Below are positions 31,367-39,663 of a stretch of 64,000 nucleotides of DNA, in pieces. Made by a program: the position numbers and the translations under genes. A model generated the notes under the pieces. It was not told the origin of the DNA. It saw nothing but the letters and a program-made list of their open reading frames with translations, and did not search any database. Position 1 is the stretch's first letter. Every line of letters starts with the position of its first letter. Location: NCBI GenBank assembly GCA_036676195.1, contig JAKFDK010000044.1:15198-79197 (forward strand), written 5' to 3'. The stretch comes from JAKFDK01 sp036676195. Its GTDB lineage: Bacteria; Bacillota; Sulfobacillia; Symbiobacteriales; ZC4RG38.

Positions 31367-33040
31367 TTACACGCTCTCTTCCGGCCGGTATTCGCCGAAG
31401 ACAGCCCGCATCTGGTCGCAGATTTCCTGCAGGGTGCAATAGGCCCGCACGCATTCCAGGATGTAAGGCATCAGGTTCTCGCTGCCACCCGCCGCCCGCT
31501 TCAGAGCGGCCAGGCGCTCGGACACCACGGTGGCGTCGCGGCTGGCCTTGACCCGGGCGATCTTTTCGTGCTGCCGCTGGGCAATCGACATGTCGATCTT
31601 CAGCAGGTCCTCGGGCGGCTTCTCCTCGATCTGGAACTTGTTCAGGCCGACGATCACCCGGGCGTTGGTCTCGACCTCGCGCTGGTAGCGGTAGGCGCTT
31701 TCCTGGATCTCGCGCTGGATATAGCCCCGCTCCACTGCCGCCACGGCGCCGCCCACAGCGTCGATCTTCTCGATGTAGGCCTGGGCCTGCTTTTCAATTT
31801 CGCTGGTCAGGCTCTCCACGAAGTAGGAGCCGGCCATCGGGTCGACCGTTTCAGTGACACCGCTCTCGTACGCCAGCACCTGCTGGGTGCGCAGGGCAAT
31901 GCGGGCCGACTTTTCCGACGGCAGGGCCAGGGCCTCGTCAAACGAGTTGGTGTGCAGGCTCTGAGTGCCGCCCAGCACCGCCGCCAGGGCCTGAACGGCT
32001 ACCCGCACGATGTTGTTTTCAGGCTGCTGTGCCGTCAGGGTGCTGCCACCGGTCTGGGTATGGAAGCGCAGCATCCACGAGCGCGGGTTTTTGGCGCCGA
32101 AGCGCTCCTTCATGATGCGGGCCCACAGTCGCCGGGCGGCCCGGTACTTGGCGATCTCTTCGAAGAACTCGTTATGGGCGTTGAAGAAGAAGGACAGCCG
32201 GGGGGCAAACACGTCCACGTCCAGCCCGGCGTCCACGGCCGCCTGCACGTAGGCCATGCCGTCGGCAAGGGTAAAGGCCACTTCCTGAGCCGCCGTGGAA
32301 CCGGCCTCACGGATATGGTAGCCAGAGATGGAGATGGTGTTCCAGTTCGGCACCGTTTGCGCGCACCAGCCGAAGATGTCGGTGATCAGCCGCATGGAGG
32401 GCTTGGGCGGGTAAATGTAGGTACCGCGGGCGGCGTATTCCTTCAGGATATCGTTCTGGATGGTGCCTTCCAGCTTATCCGGGCTGACGCCCTGCTTTTC
32501 GCCCACCGCCACATACATGGCCAACAGGACCGAAGCCGGGGCGTTAATGGTCATGGAAGTGCTGACCTTATCCAGGGGGATGCCGTCAAAGAGGATCTCC
32601 ATGTCCAACAGGCTGTCAATGGCCACACCGACCTTGCCGACCTCACCTTCGGCCAGGGGGCTGTCGGAGTCGTAACCGATCTGCGTGGGCAGGTCAAAGG
32701 CCACAGAAAGGCCGCTGGTGCCCTGCTGGAGCAGGTACTTGTAGCGGGCGTTCGACTCCTCGGCCGTGCCGAAGCCGGCATACTGGCGCATGGTCCAGAA
32801 GCGGCCCCGGTACATGGTGGGCTGCACGCCGCGGGTAAACGGATATTCGCCAGGAAAACCCAGGTCCTGCAGGTAGTCAACCGGCACATCAGCGGGGGTA
32901 TACAGGCGCTGCACCGGCAGTCCCGACTGGGTGGCAAACTCCGGTTGCCGCTCGGGGTTGCGGGTCAGAGACTTATCCACCATCTGCTTCTGCCACCGTT
33001 CTTTCTCCTGGCGAACGGCGTCTTGCTGATCCTGGGACAC
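31367..33040 (-). CDS. Methylmalonyl-CoA mutase, large catalytic subunit
   Basis: This 557-residue TIM-barrel subunit of a B12-dependent acyl-CoA mutase contains PFTRGVQPTMYRGRFWTMRQYAGF (shown here only as the start of the CoA-binding region at about residue 70), DLPTQIGYDSD, SISGYHIREAG and LRFHTQTGGSTL. The GTG start at 33040 has AAGGAGG eight bases upstream; longer upstream reading (to 33085) lacks a ribosome site. The R-x-x-Y pattern (Arg/Tyr around RGRFWTMRQYAG) is the methylmalonyl type. It isomerises (R)-methylmalonyl-CoA to succinyl-CoA. It is part of the leftward operon from thiolase to accB. Confidence 0.92.
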   Translation of the reverse strand: MSQDQQDAVRQEKERWQKQMVDKSLTRNPERQPEFATQSGLPVQRLYTPADVPVDYLQDLGFPGEYPFTRGVQPTMYRGRFWTMRQYAGFGTAEESNARYKYLLQQGTSGLSVAFDLPTQIGYDSDSPLAEGEVGKVGVAIDSLLDMEILFDGIPLDKVSTSMTINAPASVLLAMYVAVGEKQGVSPDKLEGTIQNDILKEYAARGTYIYPPKPSMRLITDIFGWCAQTVPNWNTISISGYHIREAGSTAAQEVAFTLADGMAYVQAAVDAGLDVDVFAPRLSFFFNAHNEFFEEIAKYRAARRLWARIMKERFGAKNPRSWMLRFHTQTGGSTLTAQQPENNIVRVAVQALAAVLGGTQSLHTNSFDEALALPSEKSARIALRTQQVLAYESGVTETVDPMAGSYFVESLTSEIEKQAQAYIEKIDAVGGAVAAVERGYIQREIQESAYRYQREVETNARVIVGLNKFQIEEKPPEDLLKIDMSIAQRQHEKIARVKASRDATVVSERLAALKRAAGGSENLMPYILECVRAYCTLQEICDQMRAVFGEYRPEESV

Positions 33041-33124
33041 GGCGGACCCTCCTTGCCACACATGACTTTTTTCACAGACGCGCACCGGTTCCCGGTCCCG
33101 GACGGGACCGGGTTGGGCCGGCGG

Positions 33125-34315
33125 TTAGCGACGAATGGCCGCGGCGATGCCCATGCCTCCGCCGATGCAGAGGGTGGCCAGGCCGGTGCGGCTCTCCCGC
33201 CGGATCATTTCATAGATCAGAGTCACCAGAATGCGGGCGCCGCTGGCCCCGATGGGGTGGCCCAGGGCGATGGCCCCGCCGTTGACGTTCACCCGGGCGG
33301 GGTCCCAGCCCAGGTCCTTGCCTACGGCCAGAGACTGGGCGGCGAATGCCTCGTTAGCCTCGATCAGGTCCAGGTCGGCCACGCTGAGTCCGGCCGCCGC
33401 CAGGGCGTTGCGGGTGGCCTGCACCGGACCAATGCCCATAATGGCCGGGTCCACGCCGCTCTGACCGGTACCGGCCAGGGTGGCCAGAACCGGCAGACCC
33501 AGCTCGGCAGCGGTCGCCCGGGACGCCAGCACCAGGGCCGCCGCCCCGTCGTTGATACCGCTGGCGTTACCGGCAGTAACGGTGCCGTCCTTTTTGAAGG
33601 CCGGCTTCAGCTTGGCCAGGGTTTCCGCAGTGGTACCAGACCGCGGGTATTCGTCGGTATCCACCACGGTCACCTGACCCCTGGCACCGGCCACCGACAC
33701 CGGGATGATTTCGTCCTTGAACCGGCCGGCCTTGATGGCCGCCTCGGCCTTTTGCTGGGACAGGGCGGCAAACTCGTCCTGTTCCTGGCGGGTCAGGCCC
33801 CACTTTTCCACCACGTTTTCCGCCGTGATGCCCATGGCATAGTTGGCGAAGGCATCGGTCAGGCCGTCGAGCATCATATGGTCCAGCAACTGGCCATGGC
33901 CCATCCGGTAGCCGAAGCGGCCCTTGGGCAGCAGGTAAGGAGACAGGCTCATGGATTCCATACCGCCGGCCACCACCACCCGGGCGTCGCCGGAGCGGAT
34001 GGCCTGCGCGGCCAGGCGCACCGCCTTGAGCCCGGAACCGCAAATCATGTTGACAGTAGTGGCCGGAACCTCCTGCGGCAGCCCGGCCTTCAGAGTCGCC
34101 TGCCGGGCCGGACCCATCCCCTGGCCGGCCTGCAGTACGCAGCCCATGATGACTTCATCTACCTGCTGCGGCTGCACCTGCGCCCGGGCCAGGGCTGCCT
34201 GGATGGCCACCGCGCCCAGCTCCGCCGCTGACACCGTCGCCAGGGCCCCGCCAAAACTGCCGATAGGCGTGCGGGCCGCGCCGACGATGACAACCTCTTT
34301 TTCATCCAAAGTCAT
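33125..34315 (-). CDS. Acetyl-CoA acetyltransferase (thiolase)
   Basis: The 396-residue thiolase is full length. The nucleophilic Cys is in NMICGSGLKAVRLAAQAI, the His and Cys of the C-terminal active site are in NGGAIALGHPIGASGARIL and LCIGGGMGIA, and the N-terminus VVIVGAARTPIGSFGG is typical. It condenses or cleaves acetoacetyl-CoA and could also act on longer 3-ketoacyl-CoA. It is the promoter-proximal gene of the leftward methylmalonyl-CoA operon, 84 bases before the mutase. This hints that 3-ketoacyl-CoA cleavage feeds propionyl-CoA metabolism. Confidence 0.93.
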   Translation of the reverse strand: MTLDEKEVVIVGAARTPIGSFGGALATVSAAELGAVAIQAALARAQVQPQQVDEVIMGCVLQAGQGMGPARQATLKAGLPQEVPATTVNMICGSGLKAVRLAAQAIRSGDARVVVAGGMESMSLSPYLLPKGRFGYRMGHGQLLDHMMLDGLTDAFANYAMGITAENVVEKWGLTRQEQDEFAALSQQKAEAAIKAGRFKDEIIPVSVAGARGQVTVVDTDEYPRSGTTAETLAKLKPAFKKDGTVTAGNASGINDGAAALVLASRATAAELGLPVLATLAGTGQSGVDPAIMGIGPVQATRNALAAAGLSVADLDLIEANEAFAAQSLAVGKDLGWDPARVNVNGGAIALGHPIGASGARILVTLIYEMIRRESRTGLATLCIGGGMGIAAAIRR

Positions 34316-34667
34316 GTTCTTGTCCCGTCTCCTTTAACTTTATGTCCTGGCGATCCGTTTCCTATGTGTAGAAAGAGCGCGTTGTTGGTGGGTCGACCCA
34401 CTCGACCTCAGCACCCGATACAGGTTGGGGTGGCGCAAAAGCGCTGAAGAGTAGATTCACCCCACCTGCGCGCCGAAACTGGGCCACCGGCCCTGGGCAT
34501 TCTTTCACTACCCTGATATTCGACTACCTTTCGAGTTTCGAGTATCACCCTGAATTCTCCTGCGGGCATTTGCTCCTGAATGCGGTTTCTGGCAATCGCG
34601 GCGATGTCTGGCGAGCCGCTGCACCGAGGCCGCGGGGCTGTTCAGCATTGCATCTCAATTGTTTTGA
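34316..34667. other. Intergenic divergent promoter region
   Basis: No gene is supported in these 350 bases between the leftward thiolase operon and the rightward protease operon. A 14-bp palindrome GTGGGTCGACCCAC (34388-34401) lies about 75 bases upstream of the thiolase start and could be an operator for that operon. A short direct repeat TTTCGAGTTTCGAG occurs near 34530. The rightward promoter begins at the right edge of this stretch. Confidence 0.5.
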
Positions 34668-34696
34668 TTGCCAAATTTTCAGCCTGCGGTTAAAAT
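34668..34696 (+). promoter_or_regulatory. Sigma-A promoter of the riboswitch/protease operon
   Basis: A -35 TTGCCA (34668-34673) and a -10 TAAAAT (34691-34696) are separated by exactly 17 bases. The predicted start site falls about 30 bases before the riboswitch aptamer. Confidence 0.75.
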
Positions 34697-34733
34697 GGAA
34701 AGTACAATCAAGGTGACTGATTCCTACCCAGTG

Positions 34734-34812
34734 AAAAAGGCAAACTCGACCGAAAGGCGGGGACGCAAAACCACGGGCCTGTGGCCATTGGGCTATGGCA
34801 GCCGGGTTGCCA
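34734..34812 (+). promoter_or_regulatory. Cyclic di-GMP-I (GEMM) riboswitch aptamer
   Basis: The sequence matches the GEMM-I consensus in order. There is an outer helix GGCAA (34739-34743) with TTGCC (34807-34811), a CGAAAG tetraloop-type hairpin, the highly conserved GGGACGCAAAACCACGGGCC (34760-34779), and the closing ATGGCAGCCGGGTTGCC (34796-34811). This aptamer binds cyclic di-GMP. It lies in the leader of the FAWTDA-repeat protease, with HD-GYP genes (a c-di-GMP phosphodiesterase family) immediately downstream in the same direction. Whether c-di-GMP turns expression on or off is not decided by inspection. Confidence 0.93.
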
Positions 34813-34829
34813 CAACGAGGGAGGACGCA

Positions 34830-34872
34830 GGCGTCTGCCCCCGCAGTGGCGGTTTGGGGGCAGGCGCCTTGA
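34830..34872 (+). terminator. Riboswitch expression-platform terminator
   Basis: A 13-bp stem GGCGTCTGCCCCC (34830-34842) pairs with GGGGGCAGGCGCC (34856-34868), with one G-T wobble, and is followed by the T-rich TTGATGTTCTT. It lies 18 bases after the aptamer and 24 bases before the protease start codon, the usual place for a transcription-control hairpin. Confidence 0.8.
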
Positions 34873-34895
34873 TGTTCTTCAGGGGAGGGATTGCA

Positions 34896-36260
34896 GTGCG
34901 AACTCGGCAGCGGTGGTTGAACGGTCTCCTGACGCTGGTTTTGGCGGGTGTGCTGCTGACTCCGGCCGCCAGAGCTGCCCCCAGGCAAGAACGGTTCCTG
35001 ATCGGGTACGTGTCGTCCCAGGGTGAATCGGCCGTGGTTGAAAGCGGCGGCACGGTTCGCAAACGGCATTCGATGTCCGGCGTTGTCGTGGCGGATGTGC
35101 CACCAGACCGGGTGGCAGCCCTGCGCTCCGACCGGCGGATTGCCTTTGTGGAAGCCGACAGTGAGGTCTCTGTGCCAGGGAAACTGGGCCGGACGGGGAC
35201 GAATGCCTTCGCCTGGACCGACGGCTTCGCCTGGACCAACGGCTTTGCCTGGACCGATGCCTTCGCCTGGACCGACGCCTTCGCCTGGACTGACGCCTTC
35301 GCCTGGACTGACGCCTTCGCCTGGACTGACGCCTTCGCCTGGACTGACGCCTTCGCCTGGACCGACGCCTTCGCCTGGACCGACGCCTTCGCCTGGACCG
35401 ACGCGCGGAAATGGGATGATGTGCACCGGGTGGCCACCGACTGGGGATTCCGGGCCAGTCGGGCTCAGGCCGCCTGGGAGGTCGGGGCCCGCGGCCAGGG
35501 CATCCGGGTTGCAGTGGTCGATACTGGTGTCGATACAAAGCACCCGGACCTGGCTGTGTCCGGCGGCATCAATGTGCTCGACCCGGCCGCCGGATATCAG
35601 GACGATAATGGCCATGGCACCCACATGGCCGGTATCATCTCCGCCCGAGACGACGGTATCGGTACAACTGGCATCGCGCCAGACGTTGAACTCTATGCCG
35701 TCAAGGTAATGGACGCCGCCGGTCACGGTTACATCTCTGATGTGGTGGCAGGGATTGAATGGGCCCTGGCTAACCACATGCAGGTGATTAACCTGAGTCT
35801 TGGCACACGGGTGCCTTCTCGGGCCCTGCAGGCCGCCATCAACCGGGCCGAACAGGCCGGCGTGCTGGTGGTCGCCGCAGCCGGGAACAATGGCAACCGG
35901 CCAGGGAAAGGAAACACCATCGACTACCCGGGCCAGTTCGATTCGGTCGTAAGCGTGGCCGTCGTGGCACCCAATCTGAGCCGGACCTACTTCTCGTCCA
36001 CCGGAGCCGAGCTTGATCTGGCAGCGCCCGGGCTGGGCATCGTCAGCACCTTCCCGGGAGGAGGATACGCCATCGGCAGCGGCACGTCCCAGTCCGCAGC
36101 GCATGTCTCCGCTATCGCGGCCCTGTATTGGTCCCGCCATCCGAACATGAACGCCAGCCAGGTGCGGGAAATGCTCCAGGGCCAGGCATTTGACCTTGGC
36201 GCTCCGGGCACCGACCCGCAGTACGGACACGGACTGCCTTATGTCCCGCTGAGCTTCTAG
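34896..36260 (+). CDS. Secreted subtilisin-like protease with FAWTDA repeats
   Basis: The GTG start follows GGGGAGGG; an open stretch further upstream is the riboswitch leader, not coding. Residues 1-30 form a signal peptide (WLNGLLTLVLAGVLLTPAARA). Residues about 35-95 are an I9-type propeptide (RFLIGYVSSQG ... GVVVADVPPDRVAAL). Residues 104-169 are eleven FAWTDA-type hexapeptides. The S8 catalytic domain follows, with Asp209 (VAVVDTGVD), His240 (GHGTHMAG), the oxyanion Asn in AAAGNNGN and Ser398 (GSGTSQSAAH). All catalytic residues are intact over 454 codons. The repeat spacer between propeptide and enzyme is unusual. Expression is placed under the c-di-GMP riboswitch. Confidence 0.9.
   Translation: MRTRQRWLNGLLTLVLAGVLLTPAARAAPRQERFLIGYVSSQGESAVVESGGTVRKRHSMSGVVVADVPPDRVAALRSDRRIAFVEADSEVSVPGKLGRTGTNAFAWTDGFAWTNGFAWTDAFAWTDAFAWTDAFAWTDAFAWTDAFAWTDAFAWTDAFAWTDAFAWTDARKWDDVHRVATDWGFRASRAQAAWEVGARGQGIRVAVVDTGVDTKHPDLAVSGGINVLDPAAGYQDDNGHGTHMAGIISARDDGIGTTGIAPDVELYAVKVMDAAGHGYISDVVAGIEWALANHMQVINLSLGTRVPSRALQAAINRAEQAGVLVVAAAGNNGNRPGKGNTIDYPGQFDSVVSVAVVAPNLSRTYFSSTGAELDLAAPGLGIVSTFPGGGYAIGSGTSQSAAHVSAIAALYWSRHPNMNASQVREMLQGQAFDLGAPGTDPQYGHGLPYVPLSF
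35205..35402 (+). repeat. Eleven in-frame 18-bp repeats encoding FAWTDA
   Basis: Eleven tandem copies of an 18-base unit (consensus GCCTTCGCCTGGACCGAC) encode AFAWTD. The first three copies vary (GFAWTN, GFAWTD), and the middle copies share a silent ACT variant. The pattern points to recent expansion by slippage or unequal exchange while the reading frame was kept. The repeat codes for alternating aromatic and acidic residues between the propeptide and catalytic domain of the subtilase. Confidence 0.97.
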
Positions 36261-36288
36261 CCCCACTCAAAGAAGGGGGGGAAGGGCC

Positions 36289-38433
36289 ATGAACCGCATG
36301 GTACAGGCATTTGCCGTGGGGGTTGGCATCCTCGGCACCCTGGTGCTGGCCATACATGGGCTGGCCCTTCCCCTGACCCTGCTGCTCCCTGATGTACCTC
36401 AGATTCTGCTGCTGGCCGGGCTGGCCGCCGTATTTGAAGTCTACCGGGTGACCATGCCCAATGGCGTGACGTTTTCTTTCGGCCTGCTCTTTGTCTGCCT
36501 CGTGCTGGCCAATTACGGCATCGAGGCAGCCATGTGGGCTGAGGCCGCTGCCGCCCTGGCAGTGGCCTCCCGCTCCCGCCGCTGGGAACAGGCCGTTTTC
36601 AATTTTGGACAGTACCTGCTCGCCCTGGGCGCTGCCCACTTGCTCTGGCAAGTGCTGAGCCGCTGGGGTGAGGTAACTCCGGTATTCGTCGGACTTGCCC
36701 TGACCCTGGCCACCGTTCCCTATTTCGCCGTCAATATCGTCTTGCTGGCAGGGATTCTTACCCTGCGCACCCGCAGACCCTTCCATCTCTTATTGGCCGA
36801 CATCCTTAAGGAAGGCTATATCAGCATCTTCGGCACCGTCTCGTTCCTTTGGCCGCTGCACATCGCATACCGGCAGTCGGGGTGGATGGCGGTGACACTC
36901 TTCGCATCCACCTTGTTGGCTTTTCGCTGGGCTGTGAACAAGTACATGCAGTTAAAGCAAACACATCTGGGCATCCTGGCCAACCTGAGCGCTCTCATCG
37001 CCCGGCAAGTGGCGCTGCCTGAGCAGCATGCCCAGCAGGTTGCAGCACTGGCCCGAGCCACCGCAGAGGGCATGAAGCTGCCCGTCGAGACAGCCGACCT
37101 CCTCTATGCCGCCGGTCTCCTCCATGACATCGGCGAAGTCGAATTGGACCCACATGTGATCGCGGTGGCCAGCAGGGGCGGTATTCTGTCCCTGACCGAT
37201 CAGGATGCCTTTCAGCGCCATCCCACTTTGGGCGCCGATCGGATCATGAAGATTCCCGGTATGGCCGAGGTTGCAACCTGGGTGCGCCTCCACCATGAGT
37301 TGTGGGACGGTTCCGGTTACCCGCAGGGCCTGCGGGGCGAGCAGTGCTCCCTGCCTGCCCGCATCCTGGCGGCCGCCGAGTTTGTCGAATCCACCCAGGG
37401 GGAATTGGCTGACAAAGTGGCCATCATCCAGGCGGCAGCAGGCAAGCAAATCGATCCCAAAGTGGCCGTTGCCCTGGAGTCGGCGCTGCACCGCTGCGAA
37501 ACGCCGGAGCGGCTGGGCGACACCCTCCTGGCCATGCCGGCCATTCGGGAACTGCATGCTCAGGTTATACAGGCGGCTCGAAATTCCCGCACTCTGGAGT
37601 CCCTGGGTGTGGCACATTTCTACCACCTTGAACACGGCCAGATCTTAGCCTTGTCACCCGGCCATCCCAACCCGCTGACCTGCGACCAGTTGCAGGCATT
37701 GGCCGCCAGGGCAGCAAAGACCGGCCAGCCAGTACGTGAACAGCTCCCCGTACGGGACCGCCTGCTCGACGTCTTTTCCTTTCCCACCGGTCCAGACCAG
37801 GCTTCGGTGATTGCCTTTGATGTCACCGAGGTGGTGGGCCACGAACTGGGCGAGTACCGCCGGATCCTGGGTGCATATCGGGATGTCCTGGCTGTGGCCA
37901 CCCGCGGGCGCTTCCTCCTCGTCGATGCCAATGACTGCGCGGCCCTGCTGGCGGAAGGCCAGTGCTGCGGTACAGTCGACCTGACGACGCCGCGGGATGG
38001 TCAGCAAGCCCGGCGCCTGGTTCGCCAGGTGGGCCGGGATACCGGTCTGACGGATACGCAGGTTTTTGGGTTGACGCTGTGCGCATCGGAAACGCTCACC
38101 AACGTGTTTAAACATGCCGGCCGCGGCCGATTGGAAATTCGGCGCAGCGGGGACGCTTTACGGGTTATCGTAACTGACCACGGTGGGGGGATTCCCCTCG
38201 ATATACTCCCCCGGGCGGTTCTGGACGATGGATTCTCAACCCAGGTCTCCCTCGGCAAAGGGTTCCATGTCCTTCTCAAGTACGCAAACCGCCTTCTGGT
38301 TTGCACCACACCGACCGGAACTACCGTGGTGGCGGAAATGGGTGTCCCACCTGCTACGGCGGACGTGACTGATCCTCAGTGTTCATCCACGGCCACAACG
38401 GACCACCGAACGCAGACCGCAGCAACAGGTTAA
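36289..38433 (+). CDS. Membrane HD-GYP protein fused to an anti-sigma-type serine kinase (copy 1)
   Basis: The 714-residue protein has seven or so membrane segments (about 1-225). An HD-GYP domain follows (about 235-400) with His279-Asp280 (LLHDIGE), HHELWDGSGYP and LPARILAAAEF. Next comes a PAS-like linker, then a C-terminal HATPase of the RsbW/SpoIIAB class (about 560-695) with N-box SETLTNVFKHAG (Asn605), TDHGGGIP and the glycine lid LGKGFHV. HD-GYP domains hydrolyse cyclic di-GMP, while RsbW-type kinases phosphorylate STAS antagonists. It begins 28 bases after the riboswitch-controlled protease, and its likely partner STAS gene is next. A fusion of these two functions is unusual. Confidence 0.87.
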   Translation: MNRMVQAFAVGVGILGTLVLAIHGLALPLTLLLPDVPQILLLAGLAAVFEVYRVTMPNGVTFSFGLLFVCLVLANYGIEAAMWAEAAAALAVASRSRRWEQAVFNFGQYLLALGAAHLLWQVLSRWGEVTPVFVGLALTLATVPYFAVNIVLLAGILTLRTRRPFHLLLADILKEGYISIFGTVSFLWPLHIAYRQSGWMAVTLFASTLLAFRWAVNKYMQLKQTHLGILANLSALIARQVALPEQHAQQVAALARATAEGMKLPVETADLLYAAGLLHDIGEVELDPHVIAVASRGGILSLTDQDAFQRHPTLGADRIMKIPGMAEVATWVRLHHELWDGSGYPQGLRGEQCSLPARILAAAEFVESTQGELADKVAIIQAAAGKQIDPKVAVALESALHRCETPERLGDTLLAMPAIRELHAQVIQAARNSRTLESLGVAHFYHLEHGQILALSPGHPNPLTCDQLQALAARAAKTGQPVREQLPVRDRLLDVFSFPTGPDQASVIAFDVTEVVGHELGEYRRILGAYRDVLAVATRGRFLLVDANDCAALLAEGQCCGTVDLTTPRDGQQARRLVRQVGRDTGLTDTQVFGLTLCASETLTNVFKHAGRGRLEIRRSGDALRVIVTDHGGGIPLDILPRAVLDDGFSTQVSLGKGFHVLLKYANRLLVCTTPTGTTVVAEMGVPPATADVTDPQCSSTATTDHRTQTAATG

Positions 38434-38453
38434 CGGAAAGTGGGGGGCACGCT

Positions 38454-38756
38454 ATGCTGGACGTTCACACTCGATACGAGGGGCACCAACTCAGGATTAC
38501 GTTGGCGGGAGAACTGGTTCTGGAGACTGCCGGTGATCTGCACGCGGAACTGGCGACCGTGCCGGCGCACGTAAGCGGCATTACCCTGGATTGCCAACAA
38601 CTCACGTTCCTTGATTCCACCGGAGTGTCGGCTCTGCTGCGCCTGGTCCGGATTTGCAAGGAACGCGGTGCCACGCTGGATATCGCCGGTGTACAGTCCG
38701 ACTTGCATGACGCCCTGGACGTCATGGGCTTCTTCGATCTGTTGCCCCCGAAGTGA
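38454..38756 (+). CDS. STAS-domain anti-sigma factor antagonist (copy 1)
   Basis: This 100-residue single-domain protein of the SpoIIAA/RsbV type has the phospho-acceptor loop FLDSTGVSALL, with Ser55 the predicted phosphorylation site. The preceding strand GITLDCQQLTF and the C-terminal helix (DALDVMGFFDLL) complete the fold. The ATG at 38454 follows GGGGGG. Flanked by an HD-GYP/kinase gene and a PP2C phosphatase gene, it is the natural substrate of both. The controlled target (a sigma factor or another output) is not in view. Confidence 0.92.
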   Translation: MLDVHTRYEGHQLRITLAGELVLETAGDLHAELATVPAHVSGITLDCQQLTFLDSTGVSALLRLVRICKERGATLDIAGVQSDLHDALDVMGFFDLLPPK

Positions 38757-38787
38757 CAGCGATGGTGCCCACCACGGAGGGAAATGG

Positions 38788-39663
38788 ATGAAACCTTCAC
38801 GCCCACCGCGGGCTCCCCGCATCCCCTCCCCCCGGGCTCTCTGGGAGACAGAAATGGAAACAGCCGCGCAGGTGCAAACCCGGCTGCTGGCGGGACCCGT
38901 ACCCAAGTGCGACTGTTACGCCGCTGCAGCCACCTGTATCCCGGCCGGCATCATCGGCGGCGACTATTATGATTTCCTGCCCCGGGCGGACCACCGCCTG
39001 CGGGTGGTCGTGGCCGACGTGGTGGGTAAAGGGGTAGGTGCGGCACTGGTATTGGTGATGGTGCGTACAGCCGTCCGCACCCTGTCCCCTGGTTATGACC
39101 GCCCGGCTGATCTGCTGACCGGGCTGAACCGGCTCCTGGTCGCCGACCTCCAGACCCTGGACGCCTATGTCACCCTGGCCTGCGCCGACTTTGACTTTCA
39201 CGCCCGCCGGTTAGCGGTTGCGTGCGCCGGACATCCGAGTCCTCTGCAGGTCCGCCACCAAGCGGGAGTGGAACAGTTGCGCATCCGGGGTGCCATGCTC
39301 GGTGTTGCTGCAGACAGCGCGTATACCCAGGTTGAAACATCCTTATTGCCCCAGGACCTGGTGGTTCTCTACACCGACGGGGTTACAGAAGCCCGTAATG
39401 CACACGGTCAGTTACTCACTGTGAGCGGACTGACGCAGATCTTGGAGTCATCCACAGCCAGCACGCCGGTTCAGGTCCAAAGTGACGTCATAGCCCGAGT
39501 CCACTCCTTTGCCGGCGCCAATCCCCTGCGTGATGACCTCACCCTCGCACTGGTTCAGGTGCTGTTGCCGGGGCCGTGTGGGGCGGGCCCCTCCTCAGGA
39601 ACGACGCTGGTCGCCTCTCCGAGGGGGATTGCAATATGTTCAGACGCTGGCTCTTTCGGCTGA
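38788..39663 (+). CDS. PP2C (SpoIIE/RsbU-type) serine phosphatase, soluble
   Basis: The 291-residue phosphatase has metal-binding motifs IIGGDYYDF, ADVVGKGVGAALVL, YTDGVTEA and LRDDLTLALVQV, in the order of the SpoIIE domain. A short, basic N-terminus (KPSRPPRAPR) precedes the domain, and there is no sensor domain or membrane segment. The ATG at 38788 was chosen over an out-of-frame ATG four bases upstream; GGAGGG lies before both. Its 3' end overlaps the next HD-GYP gene by 28 bases. It should dephosphorylate the STAS proteins. Confidence 0.9.
   Translation: MKPSRPPRAPRIPSPRALWETEMETAAQVQTRLLAGPVPKCDCYAAAATCIPAGIIGGDYYDFLPRADHRLRVVVADVVGKGVGAALVLVMVRTAVRTLSPGYDRPADLLTGLNRLLVADLQTLDAYVTLACADFDFHARRLAVACAGHPSPLQVRHQAGVEQLRIRGAMLGVAADSAYTQVETSLLPQDLVVLYTDGVTEARNAHGQLLTVSGLTQILESSTASTPVQVQSDVIARVHSFAGANPLRDDLTLALVQVLLPGPCGAGPSSGTTLVASPRGIAICSDAGSFG

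Noticed and set aside
30827..34231. An open frame of 1134 codons on the + strand
   Set aside because: It lies antisense to five well-supported methylmalonyl-CoA pathway genes and is kept open by GC-rich codon bias. Its protein is low in hydrophobic structure, rich in Gly/His/Gln, and has no ribosome site.
35205..35402. Regular short repeats that could suggest a CRISPR array
   Set aside because: The 18-bp units are contiguous without spacers, in frame and translated. There are no cas genes.
34545..36266. An open frame of 573 codons on the - strand with repeats of GEGV(S/G)P
   Set aside because: It is antisense to the FAWTDA protease. The repeats are the reverse reading of the 18-bp units, and the subtilase has an intact catalytic triad, signal peptide and ribosome site.
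36261..36288. A separate promoter for the HD-GYP operon between the protease stop and the next gene
   Set aside because: The 28-base gap contains only a G-rich ribosome site and no -10/-35 pair, so read-through from upstream is more likely. A promoter inside the protease gene cannot be excluded.
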